Positions 54,922 through 64,000 of a stretch of DNA of 64,000 nt are shown piece by piece. Numbering within the stretch: the stretch's first letter is position 1; each line of letters opens with the position of its first letter. The translations under genes and the position numbers were made by a program. Origin of the DNA: Aerococcus viridans (lineage in GTDB: Bacteria > Bacillota > Bacilli > Lactobacillales > Aerococcaceae); the NCBI RefSeq assembly GCF_002083135.2, contig NZ_NBTM02000001.1, positions 1-64,000 of the forward strand, given 5' to 3'. The notes under the pieces are model-generated. The model did no database searches, had not been told where the DNA came from, and was given only the letters and a program-made list of their open reading frames with translations.

Positions 54922-55800
54922 ATGATTGAATTGATTGTTTCAGATATGGATGGCACCCTGTTGGACGAACATATGGATATTCCACAAGCAAATATTGATG
55001 CGATTATGCATACATATAATAAAGGGATTCCATTTGTCGTATGTACTGGCCGTAATTTTACCGAAGCTAAAGTTAAATTGGATGAAGCGGGTATCCGTTG
55101 CCCGATTATCGGCTTGAACGGCTCAATCCTTTTTGACAGAAATGGAAAAGTAGAATACGAAGTAGATATAGATGACCAAACTGCCCTTGATATCCTGGAT
55201 AAAGGCTATGAAGCGGGCTTTTATATGGAGGCCATGACCAGTAAAAATGTCTACTCATCTTCGTTAGAGCAACGTATTCTTGCAATTACGGAACTGATTC
55301 ACGAGATGAATCCGGAAATGTCATTAGAAGAAGCGAGAACGCGCGCAACACAATCGAATGAGGTAACAACTATCGATTATCGTGATGATTTAAGAACTTT
55401 GATTACTGAAGAAGGTCAAGCCATTATAAAGATTACATTTGTCGATGCAGACCCTGAAAATACGATTAAACCATTAGCGGCAGAACTAGGCGATAAATAT
55501 CCTGATACCCATATCACCTCATCATTTAAGTATAATATTGAAATCAACCATGCTGATGGTACTAAGGGTAAGGCTGTTGAAAAATACTGTCAAGACCATG
55601 GGTACAACATCAATAATGTCGTGGCAGTTGGGGATAATTTCAATGACGTGTCTATGCTAAAAGCAGCTGGTTATTCGTTCGCAATGGCCAATGCAGAACC
55701 GGAAGTGAAATCATACGCTAAATATGAAACAACTAGTAATTACGACGGTGGCGTGGCGAATGCCATTTACCAGTCATTGAAAATGGCTGAAAACGACTGA
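54922..55800 (+). CDS. Cof-type HAD-IIB phosphatase
   Basis: A 292-residue cytoplasmic HAD hydrolase. Motif I is VSDMDGTLLDE (nucleophile and acid Asp), motif II is VVCTGRNF, motif III is the Lys in KGKAVEKYC and motif IV is VAVGDNFNDVSML. A C2-type cap lies between (about 85-195). Such proteins dephosphorylate sugar phosphates or flavin precursors; the substrate here is not known. GGAG precedes the start. It stands alone. Confidence 0.85.
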   Translation: MIELIVSDMDGTLLDEHMDIPQANIDAIMHTYNKGIPFVVCTGRNFTEAKVKLDEAGIRCPIIGLNGSILFDRNGKVEYEVDIDDQTALDILDKGYEAGFYMEAMTSKNVYSSSLEQRILAITELIHEMNPEMSLEEARTRATQSNEVTTIDYRDDLRTLITEEGQAIIKITFVDADPENTIKPLAAELGDKYPDTHITSSFKYNIEINHADGTKGKAVEKYCQDHGYNINNVVAVGDNFNDVSMLKAAGYSFAMANAEPEVKSYAKYETTSNYDGGVANAIYQSLKMAEND

Positions 55801-55802
55801 AA

Positions 55803-55826
55803 TATAGTGACTGTAAAATCACTATA
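55803..55826 (+). terminator. Hairpin after the HAD phosphatase gene
   Basis: TATAGTGA and TCACTATA form a perfect 8-bp stem right at the stop codon, without a T run. Terminator function is uncertain. Confidence 0.4.
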
Positions 55827-55870
55827 TAGTCACCATTCACCCAGACACTAGACTTTATAGGAGTTGGCTT

Positions 55871-55957
55871 ATGAACAAGAACTATTTAAACGACCCAAGA
55901 GCCGAACAATTACTGTCATGTAATTGGAGTATCTTGGGAAAGGTTGGAAGAGTTTGA
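55871..55957 (+). CDS. 28-residue ORF or gene remnant of unknown function
   Basis: An ATG with GGAG upstream opens MNKNYLNDPRAEQLLS and stops after 28 residues. In the next frame the sequence continues as a Trp/Glu-containing stretch, so it may be the start of a larger frameshifted gene. No family recognised. The rest of 55801-56188 holds a G-run/C-run inverted repeat (near 56001-56057) and the ppx promoter region. Confidence 0.25.
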   Translation: MNKNYLNDPRAEQLLSCNWSILGKVGRV

Positions 55958-56188
55958 CTTTCGTAGCCCGATATTACGGCTATCGTTAAATAACAATTAG
56001 GGGGCTTGTGGCTTTGATGTCACGGCCCTCTTCTTCTAGAACCCCCTATCTAATTCCCTCAAGAAATAGTCTTTTATTTATTGGGAAATATTATTTCGGA
56101 TTTGCTGAAATTACGTTATACTAAGCTTAAGATAAATTTAATTTTAGTTGTTACTTAAGTACATGAAAATCGAAAGGACACAATAGTT

Positions 56189-57742
56189 ATGAAAGAACGA
56201 ATTGGTTTGATTGATATAGGTTCAAACTCTATTCGCCTTGTTGTCTTTCAAGTCGAAGATAATTTAGCCATGCGAGAAATTCAAAACATTAAAATTCCCG
56301 CACGGATTTTTCAATATATTAATGATGATCACGAAATGTCACAGGATGGTATTGACACCCTAGCCCGGATAATTGGCGCCTTTGCAAAAGAAGCGGCTAT
56401 ATTAAAAGCTGACCGCATCTTGCCAAAAGCAACTGCAGCCATCCGACAATCAAAAAATAAAGATGACATCATCAATCAAGTGAAGAAAAAAACTGGTGTC
56501 ACCATTGAATTAGTGCCTGAAGAAATGGAAGCTTACTACGGATTCTCTGCAATCGTTCACTCTATGAGTGATTCTGACGGTGTATCCATTGATATCGGTG
56601 GTGGCTCAACAGAAATCACAGTCTTTAAGGACAAGGAATTGGTTGAAGCCTTCTCTTTCCCATTTGGGGCCGTATCACTACAAGAAAAATTCTTTAACGG
56701 GAAAGACTTCAATGATGCTAAAAGCATCAAGGAAACACGTAAATTTGTCCGCCAAGCATTTTCTGAACAACCCTTCTTTGAAAACTTAAACTTACCGATT
56801 TTTGCTATTGGTGGTTCTGCGCGTAACGTTGCCCGTGTCCACCAAATGCAGTCAAATTACGGTATGGCTGGTTTACATGGATATATAATGAAGCCAAAGC
56901 AAATTGACCATGTCTTTGATACTTTTGTCGACTTGTCAATGAAAGAGATGCTCAAATTAGAAGGTTTGTCTTCTAACCGAGCAGATATTATTGTGCCAGC
57001 GACAATCGTCTTCCAAGAATTAATTCAAACCGTTGATTCACCAGTATTTAAATTCTCACAAGAAGGATTGCGTGAGGGTATTGTGTATGAATATTTAGAG
57101 GAAAAATACCGGTCTGCCTTCGACATCCATCGAGTGGCTCAAGAAACAGTTGAGCGATTATCTAGTATTTACCAATTTTCAATGCCTGATTCAGCGCAAC
57201 GAATGGTGATTGCTCGCCAGTTATACGCGGCCTTAAGTGAAGATGGCTATTTGAAATTGAATGATCGTGAATTAGAGTTAATGAATTATGGGGCATATTT
57301 GTACAATCTTGGGGAAATGATTGAACCAGGAAATGCATCGCAACATACCTTCTATTTACTTTCTAACTCTAACTTAAATGGGTTCTCGCACCCTGAAAGA
57401 TTAGCCCTTTCTATTTTAGCTTCATATAAAAATAAAACTTTATTTGACCAATATTTAACAACCTATGGAGAAATGCTAGACGATAAACAAGTGGAAACCC
57501 TTCAACACATTGGAGGACTGATCAAGTTTGCTGAATGTCTAAATGATTCTCATAACAATATTGTGAAAAGTATGGATACCGTGATGAAAGGTAATAACCT
57601 GATTCTACGTGTCTTCTTCCAAGGAGAATTATTATCCGAAGTCTACCGTTCTGAGGACCAAAAGAAACATGTAGAACGTGCAATCGGCAAAGACATTACC
57701 CTAGAGTTTATAAATGCAAATTCATATCGGGCCATTTTATAA
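56189..57742 (+). CDS. ppx: Exopolyphosphatase (Ppx/GppA family)
   Basis: A 517-residue ASKHA-fold phosphatase that removes end phosphates from polyphosphate (or from pppGpp). The first phosphate loop is GLIDIGSNSIRLVVF, then ATAAIRQSKNKDD, the catalytic Glu in VPEEMEAYYGF, and the second phosphate loop SIDIGGGSTEITVF. A C-terminal HD-like helical domain (about 315-517) follows. The polyphosphate kinase gene starts 45 bases downstream, so one operon both makes and breaks polyphosphate. Confidence 0.92.
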   Translation: MKERIGLIDIGSNSIRLVVFQVEDNLAMREIQNIKIPARIFQYINDDHEMSQDGIDTLARIIGAFAKEAAILKADRILPKATAAIRQSKNKDDIINQVKKKTGVTIELVPEEMEAYYGFSAIVHSMSDSDGVSIDIGGGSTEITVFKDKELVEAFSFPFGAVSLQEKFFNGKDFNDAKSIKETRKFVRQAFSEQPFFENLNLPIFAIGGSARNVARVHQMQSNYGMAGLHGYIMKPKQIDHVFDTFVDLSMKEMLKLEGLSSNRADIIVPATIVFQELIQTVDSPVFKFSQEGLREGIVYEYLEEKYRSAFDIHRVAQETVERLSSIYQFSMPDSAQRMVIARQLYAALSEDGYLKLNDRELELMNYGAYLYNLGEMIEPGNASQHTFYLLSNSNLNGFSHPERLALSILASYKNKTLFDQYLTTYGEMLDDKQVETLQHIGGLIKFAECLNDSHNNIVKSMDTVMKGNNLILRVFFQGELLSEVYRSEDQKKHVERAIGKDITLEFINANSYRAIL

Positions 57743-57787
57743 CAGTTACTAGTCTCTCCGTAGCTTAATGAAAAGGAGAATACAAAA

Positions 57788-59941
57788 ATGACTGAACAAA
57801 TCAAATACGATCTTGATAATCCTGATTACTATGAAAACCGAGAAGTCTCTTGGTTAAATTTTAACTACCGTGTATTACAAGAAGCTGCTGATGACAGAAA
57901 CCCTTTATTAGAACGATTAAGCTTTCTAAGTATTGGGACGTCTAACCTAGACGAATTTATGATGGTCCGGGTTGCTGGTTTACAAGATCAATTCCACTTA
58001 AATGTGAATGAACTGGATAGTAAAAAGCAATGGACACCTGAACAGCAATTAATCGCCATTGCGGATAAGAACCATGAAAATAACGAATATCAATATGCCC
58101 TATACCAAGAATTGAAGAAAGAAGTGGCAAAACACAATATCCGCTTTATCCGTTTCAACGAAGCGCCTATTCGTCGCCAAGAGAAAATGAAAACATTCTT
58201 CTTCAATGAAATTTACCCAACGCTTACACCACTTGGTATTGATGCTTATCGTCCTTTTCCAAGCTTAAACAACAAATTAATTCATATTTTTGTGAACTTA
58301 AGTCGTGAAGGCGAGCAGCAAGTAGCAATTGTCCCAATTCCACAATTGGTGAACCGTTACTTCCATTACGAAGAAAATGGTCACTACTACTTCATTAATT
58401 TGGAAGATATTGTGGCAAACTTTATTGAAACCTTATTTACTGGCTATACTATCGAATCTAGCTTCTTGTTCCGTGTGACCCGTAATGCCGATCTAGACAT
58501 TCAAGAAGATGGCGCGGACGATTTATTAACAGTCATTGAAGACTACTTAGTCCAACGACGTAACGGTATGGCCGTTCGTATCGAAATTCAACAAGAAGAA
58601 AATTATGATCAAGAATATATCCATGCAGACCTTGAATACCTGCTGGAAGAATTGGGTCTATTAGAACGCGACCTATACTTCGTTAACGGCCCACTAGACT
58701 TAACCGGTCTAGGGGATGCCATCGATGTTTTGGAAAACTACTTCCCTAACTTACGCTATGAACCATTTAAACCGGTTTACCCGAGCGAATTACAAACCAC
58801 GAATTTATTCAAATTAGCTGAAAAACGTGATATCTTTTTACACCACCCTTATGATTCTTTCAAACCAGTAGTCGAATTTATCCAAGATGCAGCCAATGAC
58901 CCTCAGACCCTTGCGATTAAGCAAACTTTATACCGGGTATCGGCGAATTCACCAATTATTTCAGCCCTAAAAACAGCTGCTGAACGTGGTAAACAAGTAA
59001 CCGTTTTAGTGGAATTGAAAGCTCGTTTCGATGAAGAAAATAATGTCCAATGGGCTAAAATCTTAGAGGAAGCTGGTTGCCATGTAATCTATGGTAAAAC
59101 TCACCTTAAAACCCACTCTAAAATTGCCATGGTTGTGAAACAAAAGAATGGTCGCGTTTACCGTTACGTCCATCTTGGAACGGGTAACTACAATGATAAG
59201 ACTGCCCGTTTCTATACTGATATGGGAATTATCACAACCAATGAAGGAATTGCGGAAGATGCAACAGACTTCTTCAACTACCTAAGTGGTTATTCTAACC
59301 AACCCGACTACCACTACCTACACGTATCACCTTTTGCGATTCGTGATAACTACATTGAAGATATAGAGGATGAAATTCAAGCCCACAGAGCGAATGGTAA
59401 TGGTCATATCATTGCCAAAATGAATTCACTAACGTCAAAAGATGTCATCAGAAAATTATACGAAGCGAGTCAAGCTGGTGTGAAAGTCGATCTGATTATC
59501 CGTGGTATTTGCTGTCTTGTACCGGGTATCCCTGGTGTATCAGAAAATATCAATGTCATCTCAGTTGTCGGTCGATTCCTAGAACACAGCCGTATTTACT
59601 GGTTCAATAATAACGGCGAAGAAAAATTATTCTTATCATCTGCTGATATGATGACCCGTAACATGATCGGCCGTGTAGAAATCGAGTTCCCTATTTTAGA
59701 TGAACATATTCACGAAGAAATTATGGAAATCTTGAAAGTATACTTAGAAGATAATACCAAAGCGCGTTATAAATTACCTGACTGTACTTACCAATATGTA
59801 CAAAATGATTTAGCGCCAGTAGACTCACAACAAATCTTCATGCAAAAGGCTTTAAACGAAGGCGAACAAGCCAGAACATCTGCCCCGCGCAGTAAAATGA
59901 CTTGGTTTGAACGTTTGCAAAATAGACTAAATACAAAATAG
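57788..59941 (+). CDS. ppk: Polyphosphate kinase 1
   Basis: A 717-residue PPK1 that transfers the terminal phosphate of ATP to polyphosphate. The N domain has NREVSWLNFNYRVLQEA and SNLDEFMMVRVAGL. The two catalytic C domains contain YRVSANSPI, LVELKARFDEENNV and the phosphorylated His in HLKTHSKIAMV, followed by YVHLGTGNYN. Length and order match the family. AAGGAG lies before the ATG. Second gene after ppx. Confidence 0.96.
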   Translation: MTEQIKYDLDNPDYYENREVSWLNFNYRVLQEAADDRNPLLERLSFLSIGTSNLDEFMMVRVAGLQDQFHLNVNELDSKKQWTPEQQLIAIADKNHENNEYQYALYQELKKEVAKHNIRFIRFNEAPIRRQEKMKTFFFNEIYPTLTPLGIDAYRPFPSLNNKLIHIFVNLSREGEQQVAIVPIPQLVNRYFHYEENGHYYFINLEDIVANFIETLFTGYTIESSFLFRVTRNADLDIQEDGADDLLTVIEDYLVQRRNGMAVRIEIQQEENYDQEYIHADLEYLLEELGLLERDLYFVNGPLDLTGLGDAIDVLENYFPNLRYEPFKPVYPSELQTTNLFKLAEKRDIFLHHPYDSFKPVVEFIQDAANDPQTLAIKQTLYRVSANSPIISALKTAAERGKQVTVLVELKARFDEENNVQWAKILEEAGCHVIYGKTHLKTHSKIAMVVKQKNGRVYRYVHLGTGNYNDKTARFYTDMGIITTNEGIAEDATDFFNYLSGYSNQPDYHYLHVSPFAIRDNYIEDIEDEIQAHRANGNGHIIAKMNSLTSKDVIRKLYEASQAGVKVDLIIRGICCLVPGIPGVSENINVISVVGRFLEHSRIYWFNNNGEEKLFLSSADMMTRNMIGRVEIEFPILDEHIHEEIMEILKVYLEDNTKARYKLPDCTYQYVQNDLAPVDSQQIFMQKALNEGEQARTSAPRSKMTWFERLQNRLNTK

Positions 59942-59973
59942 TGATGGATTTTAATAATCGATCGCAATAAAAA

Positions 59974-60013
59974 TAGCACCTTTGGATTAAATGTATTTGA
60001 TTCAAGGGTGCTA
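59974..60013 (+). terminator. Hairpin after ppk
   Basis: TAGCACC and GGTGCTA pair, extended inward with TTG/CAA and AT/AT. No T run follows, so it is a weak terminator at best. Confidence 0.4.
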
Positions 60014-60078
60014 ATCATGTACCATGGGTATGGTTAGGCGTTTTACGCCACGAATCTTATGGAAGAAAGAGGATCAAG

Positions 60079-61710
60079 ATGTTAACTGTAAATAATGTAA
60101 GTGTACAATTTGCAAGTCGTAAATTGTATGATGAAGTAAACTTAAAATTCACACCTGAGAACTGCTACGGCATTATCGGTGCCAACGGAGCGGGTAAATC
60201 TACCTTCTTAAAAGTATTATCTGGCGAATTAAGCCCAACAACTGGTAACGTATCAATGGGTGACGACGAACGCCTATCAGTTTTAAGCCAAAATCACTTT
60301 GGTTTTGAAGAATACACAGTTTTAGACACTGTTATCATGGGTAACAAACGTCTTTACACAGTTCGTGAAGAAAAAGATGCCCTATACGCTAAAGCTGACT
60401 TCTCTGAAGAAGACGGGATTCGCGCTGGTGAATTAGAAGCTGAATTTGCTGAAATGAACGGTTGGGATGCTGAAAATGAAGCATCACAATTATTACGTGG
60501 TTTAGGTATTGGCGAGGGCATGCACTACCAAACAATGAGCGAATTAGCTGAGCAAGAAAAAGTAAAAGTCTTACTTGCACAAGCACTATTCGGTGAACCT
60601 GACGTCTTACTACTAGATGAGCCGACAAACGGTTTGGATTCAGACACCATCGAATGGTTAGCTGAATATATCATCAACTTCCCGAACACTGTATTAGTTG
60701 TTTCCCATGACCGTTACTTCCTAAACAAGGTATGTACCCACATCTGTGACGTAGACTACGGTAAAATTCAACTTTACGTTGGTAACTACGACTTCTGGAA
60801 ACAATCTTCAGAATTAGCTGCTAAATTACAAGCTGATGCAAATGCGAAAAAAGAAGAGAAAGTGAAAGAGTTACAAGACTTTATCGCCCGCTTCTCTGCC
60901 AACGCATCTAAATCAAAACAAGCGACTTCTCGTAAGAAAACATTGGAGAAAATCGAATTGGATGACATCCGTCCTTCAAGCCGTAAATATCCATTTGTTG
61001 GATTCGAGCCAGAACGTGAAATTGGTAATGATGTACTAACAGTAGAAAACCTTTCTAAAACAATTGATGGCGTGAAAGTATTAGATAATGTATCATTCAT
61101 TATCCGTCCAAAAGATAAAGTAGCTTTTGTATCTCGTAACGATATCTCAACTACTGCTTTAATGGAAATCATCACAGGGAATATGGAACCAGACTCAGGT
61201 TCATACAAATGGGGTGTCACTACAAGTCAAACTTACCTGGCACGAGATAACTCAGATGAATTTGAAAACAGCCAACAAAGTATCCTTGATTGGTTACGTC
61301 AATTCGCCAATGGTCCAGAGGAAGAAGATAACACATTCTTACGTTCATTCTTAGGTCGTATGTTATTCTCTGGTGACGAAGTAAACAAAAACCTAGATGT
61401 ATTATCGGGTGGGGAACGTGTTCGTTGTATGTTATCTAAGATGATGTTATCTAAAGCCAATGTATTGGTAATGGATGACCCAACAAATCACTTGGACTTG
61501 GAATCTATTTCTAGTCTGAATGAGGGCTTAATCAAATTTAAAGAAGTCGTATTATTCACTTCTCATGACCGTGAGTTTATCCAAACAATCGCTAACCGTA
61601 TCATCCATGTAACACCAAATGGTGTGGTTGACCGTATGGATACTACTTACGAAGAATTTTTAGACAATAAAGATGTGCAAGACCGCATCCAAAAATTATA
61701 CGCTGAATAA
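60079..61710 (+). CDS. YkpA/YbiT-type ABC-F protein with one degenerate ATP site
   Basis: A 543-residue soluble tandem ABC protein of the ABC-F group that acts on ribosomes. Domain 1 keeps Walker A GANGAGKS (34-41) and Walker B LLLDEPTNGLD, but its signature reads LAEQE (156-160) where LSGGE is normal. Domain 2 keeps the signature LSGGE (442-446), but its Walker A is VSRNDISTTAL (351-361) without the essential Lys, and Walker B reads MDDPTNHLD (Asp for Glu at 467). All three losses fall in the same composite site. The linker (about 240-290) is highly charged. RBS GAGGATC is moderate. Codon use looks like its neighbours. Confidence 0.88.
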   Translation: MLTVNNVSVQFASRKLYDEVNLKFTPENCYGIIGANGAGKSTFLKVLSGELSPTTGNVSMGDDERLSVLSQNHFGFEEYTVLDTVIMGNKRLYTVREEKDALYAKADFSEEDGIRAGELEAEFAEMNGWDAENEASQLLRGLGIGEGMHYQTMSELAEQEKVKVLLAQALFGEPDVLLLDEPTNGLDSDTIEWLAEYIINFPNTVLVVSHDRYFLNKVCTHICDVDYGKIQLYVGNYDFWKQSSELAAKLQADANAKKEEKVKELQDFIARFSANASKSKQATSRKKTLEKIELDDIRPSSRKYPFVGFEPEREIGNDVLTVENLSKTIDGVKVLDNVSFIIRPKDKVAFVSRNDISTTALMEIITGNMEPDSGSYKWGVTTSQTYLARDNSDEFENSQQSILDWLRQFANGPEEEDNTFLRSFLGRMLFSGDEVNKNLDVLSGGERVRCMLSKMMLSKANVLVMDDPTNHLDLESISSLNEGLIKFKEVVLFTSHDREFIQTIANRIIHVTPNGVVDRMDTTYEEFLDNKDVQDRIQKLYAE

Positions 61711-61740
61711 ATAGTGTTGTTAAAACACAAACTGATAAAA

Positions 61741-61765
61741 GCAGACCGATTTCGGTCTGCCTTTT
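61741..61765 (+). terminator. Terminator after the YkpA-like gene
   Basis: GCAGACCG and CGGTCTGC form a perfect stem around ATTT, followed by CTTTT. Confidence 0.85.
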
Positions 61766-61840
61766 ATTCACTTTGGCGATAATTTATGTTTTATATTTTT
61801 CAATGACTACTAGGCAAAATAAGTTTAAGGAGGAGAACAT

Positions 61841-63580
61841 TTGAATTTTATCTGGAAATACGTTAAAAAATACCCTGGTAAATTGCTGATCACATTCATT
61901 GCTACCATTGGAACGGCAGCAGTAATGATCGGCTTACCTACCCTATTAGCGCAAATGATTGATAATGCCATTATTACCCAGAATATCCCTTTATTATGGC
62001 GCTATACATGGATAATGATGGGATTGGTGGTACTATCCCTCATTTCACGGACGATCACCGCTTATACCGTTTCTAATATCGTCAATGACATGGTCATGAA
62101 CATCCGAAACGACGCCTACAAAAAAATGCAAAACCTATCTCACCATGAGTTTCAAGAGTTGGGTGTGGCATCTTTAACGACCCGTATTTCAACCGATGCC
62201 TTTGTGATTTTACAGTTTATGGAGATGACTTTAAAACAAGGTCTAGTATCCCCTATGATGCTAATTTTCTCGATCATCATGATCTTCTCCATTTCACCGG
62301 CATTAGGAATCTACGTGATTCCCGTTTCTATTATTATCCTCTTATCTGTAATTTTTATCGCCAAATACACTTTGCCGATTTCTGAAAAACAACAGGCAAG
62401 TTTAGATAATATCAACCGGATTCTACGGGAAAACATTACTGGTTTACGTGTAATCCGTGCCTTCAATAATGAGCAATTCCAAGAAGGCCGGTTTAAAGAC
62501 GTTAACCAATCTTACAAGAAACAATCTGGTAAATTATTCAAAACCATCGCGATTACACCGGCCCTATTCTCTCTATTATTGAATACCGTGATTATTGCGA
62601 TCCTTTGGTTTGGGGCTGGCTTGATTGAGACTGGTTCTATGCAAGTTGGTATCATGGTTGCCTTTATCGAGTACGTTTTCCACGCATTATTCTCATTATT
62701 AATGTTTGCCAACATTTTTATGATGTACCCACGTGCGGCAGTTTCAGCTGGCCGATTACAAGAAGTGATGGATATGCCAATTACAGTTGCTTCACCTGAT
62801 CCACAAGTGGCTATTACTGAATCTGATGAATTTGGTACCCTAGAATTCCGTGACGTTGACTTTGCTTATCCAGATGCTTCTAAGCCCGTTCTACGGAACA
62901 TTTCCTTTAAAACAAATCCTGGTGAAACGGTGGCTTTTATTGGGTCAACTGGATCTGGTAAATCAACGATTGTTAAGTTAATCCCACGTTTCTACGACGT
63001 GAGTAAGGGTCAGATTTTAATTGACGGGATTGACGTTCGAAACTATGAATTGAATGCTTTACGGTCAAAAATTGGATATACACCGCAAAAAGCCCTACTA
63101 TTTACTGGGGATATCGCGGAAAACTTACGTTATGGTAAATTCAATGCGGATGATATGGACCTGGACCGAGCGACTAACGTGGCGCAGGCTTCTGAATTTA
63201 TCAACCGTTTGGAAACCAAATATGCGACTCATTTAGATGAAGGTGGGGCCAACCTATCTGGTGGACAAAAACAACGTTTGTCTATTGCCCGTTCCATTAT
63301 CGCGAACCGAGAAATTTACATCTTCGATGACTCGTTTTCAGCACTAGACTACAAGACCGATGCTGCAGTGCGCCAAGCCTTAAAAGACGAAACACAGAAT
63401 GCAACAACTATCATCGTTGCCCAACGTGTAAGTTCCATTATCCATGCTGATCAAATCATAGTCCTAGATGAGGGTGAAGTGGCAGCGCGCGGTACTCATA
63501 AAGAATTGCTTAAAACGTCTGAACTTTACTATGAAATTGCATCATCTCAATTAAGTGAGGAGGAATTAAATCGTGGCTAA
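61841..63580 (+). CDS. Heterodimeric multidrug ABC exporter subunit A (EfrA/YfiB-like)
   Basis: A 579-residue half-transporter with six membrane helices (about 12-300) and an ATPase domain. It starts at TTG with AAGGAGGAG before it. Walker A is GSTGSGKS (368-375) and the signature LSGGQ (472-476) is normal. The Walker B end is FDDSFSALD (Asp for the catalytic Glu at about 497), and the switch His is Gln (VAQRVSS, about 528). These are marks of the non-catalytic subunit. The partner gene starts inside its last codons. The assignment to EfrA/YfiB is by general likeness only. Confidence 0.85.
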   Translation: MNFIWKYVKKYPGKLLITFIATIGTAAVMIGLPTLLAQMIDNAIITQNIPLLWRYTWIMMGLVVLSLISRTITAYTVSNIVNDMVMNIRNDAYKKMQNLSHHEFQELGVASLTTRISTDAFVILQFMEMTLKQGLVSPMMLIFSIIMIFSISPALGIYVIPVSIIILLSVIFIAKYTLPISEKQQASLDNINRILRENITGLRVIRAFNNEQFQEGRFKDVNQSYKKQSGKLFKTIAITPALFSLLLNTVIIAILWFGAGLIETGSMQVGIMVAFIEYVFHALFSLLMFANIFMMYPRAAVSAGRLQEVMDMPITVASPDPQVAITESDEFGTLEFRDVDFAYPDASKPVLRNISFKTNPGETVAFIGSTGSGKSTIVKLIPRFYDVSKGQILIDGIDVRNYELNALRSKIGYTPQKALLFTGDIAENLRYGKFNADDMDLDRATNVAQASEFINRLETKYATHLDEGGANLSGGQKQRLSIARSIIANREIYIFDDSFSALDYKTDAAVRQALKDETQNATTIIVAQRVSSIIHADQIIVLDEGEVAARGTHKELLKTSELYYEIASSQLSEEELNRG

Positions 63581-64000
63581 TACAGAAATTGAAAAACGAG
63601 AAATTCCAACTAAGGAAATCTTATGCAACCTATGGCGGTATATCAAACCCTATAAAGGCCAATTCTTCTTGGCCATGTTTGCCACTGTTTGGATGAATAT
63701 TGCCGGTGTTTTAGAACCTATCGTACTTGGTTTAGCTATCACTGAATTAACCAGTAATGTAGTGGATTTGATGAACCAAGTACCTGGTGCAGGTATCAAC
63801 TATGAATACGTTGGTTACATTGCCCTACTTTACTTTATCCGTGGCTGCTTCTTCTGGTCAGGTCAATACTTAGGTCAGTATTGGCTAACAAACGTGGTAC
63901 AAAATGCTATTTACGACCTTCGTAACGATGTGGCTAAGAAAGCCAACAACATGCCTGTTTCTTATTTTGACAGCCATCCAACGGGTGATGTCTTATCCCG
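63573..64000 (+). CDS. Heterodimeric multidrug ABC exporter subunit B (EfrB/YfiC-like), cut by the window end
   Basis: The first 142 codons of a second half-transporter. It begins at a GTG (VANTEIEKREIPT) inside the last codons of the upstream gene, with GAGGAGG a few bases before. A cytoplasmic N terminus is followed by membrane helices (FFLAMFATVWMNIAGVL and IALLYFIRGCFFW) and the coupling region MPVSYFDSHPTGDVLS, typical of ABC exporters. The ATPase domain lies beyond the window. It should be the catalytic partner. Confidence 0.85.
   Translation, partial: MANTEIEKREIPTKEILCNLWRYIKPYKGQFFLAMFATVWMNIAGVLEPIVLGLAITELTSNVVDLMNQVPGAGINYEYVGYIALLYFIRGCFFWSGQYLGQYWLTNVVQNAIYDLRNDVAKKANNMPVSYFDSHPTGDVLS

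Noticed and set aside
1-64000. CRISPR array, prophage or toxin-antitoxin system
   Set aside because: I saw no regularly spaced repeats, no phage structural genes and no recognisable toxin-antitoxin pair.

Overview
The window looks like chromosome of a low-GC Gram-positive bacterium of the order Lactobacillales. Supporting signs are RexAB-type recombination helicase-nuclease subunits, a class Ib ribonucleotide reductase without nrdH, a recU-pbp1A pair, T-box and NrdR control, a CopY-type copper repressor and several heterodimeric ABC exporters. An Aerococcaceae or Carnobacteriaceae relative is plausible, but I cannot fix the genus by eye. No CRISPR array, prophage or integrase was seen.

Layout. 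At 1-2.9 kb three neighbouring minus-strand genes (TreR-like repressor, nucleoside hydrolase, prephenate dehydratase) are each broken by several indels, mostly lost bases in short homopolymers. A small membrane protein and an ISL3-family insertion sequence (3.5-5.0 kb) follow. The 5-23 kb stretch is minus-strand housekeeping: AI-2E-family protein, plsC, an LmrCD/EfrCD-like heterodimeric exporter, yneF, rluD-type synthase, lspA, rnhA, tRNA-Gly, addA/rexA, addB/rexB, pepT, a NIF3-like gene and trmK. After tRNA-Thr comes an ABC-F ATPase gene with a long, highly structured 5' leader (25.35-25.68 kb).

From 25.8 to 35 kb lies an arginine block: argB-argF-argC-argJ-argD behind two tandem T-box leaders that both appear to read the Arg codon CGC, with carB upstream under its own promoter. 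Together these genes make citrulline from glutamate and carbamoyl phosphate; carA, argG and argH are not in the window. From 36 to 45 kb are rpoD, dnaG, ysxC, clpX and tig. A plus-strand nucleoside transporter and nucleoside hydrolase pair sits between clpX and tig.

From 45 to 54 kb are recU-pbp1A, a monoacylglycerol-lipase-like hydrolase, nrdI-nrdE-nrdF behind two NrdR boxes, and an orphan copY with a nonsense codon behind an intact cop box. From 54 to 64 kb are ung, a HAD phosphatase, the polyphosphate pair ppx-ppk, a YkpA/YbiT-type ABC-F protein in which one of the two composite ATP sites is degenerate, and the start of a second heterodimeric ABC exporter that runs off the window.

The observations I rate highest are the structured leader and terminator in front of the ABC-F gene, the tandem Arg T-boxes, the one-sided decay of the second ABC-F protein, and the inactivated but still operator-bearing copY.
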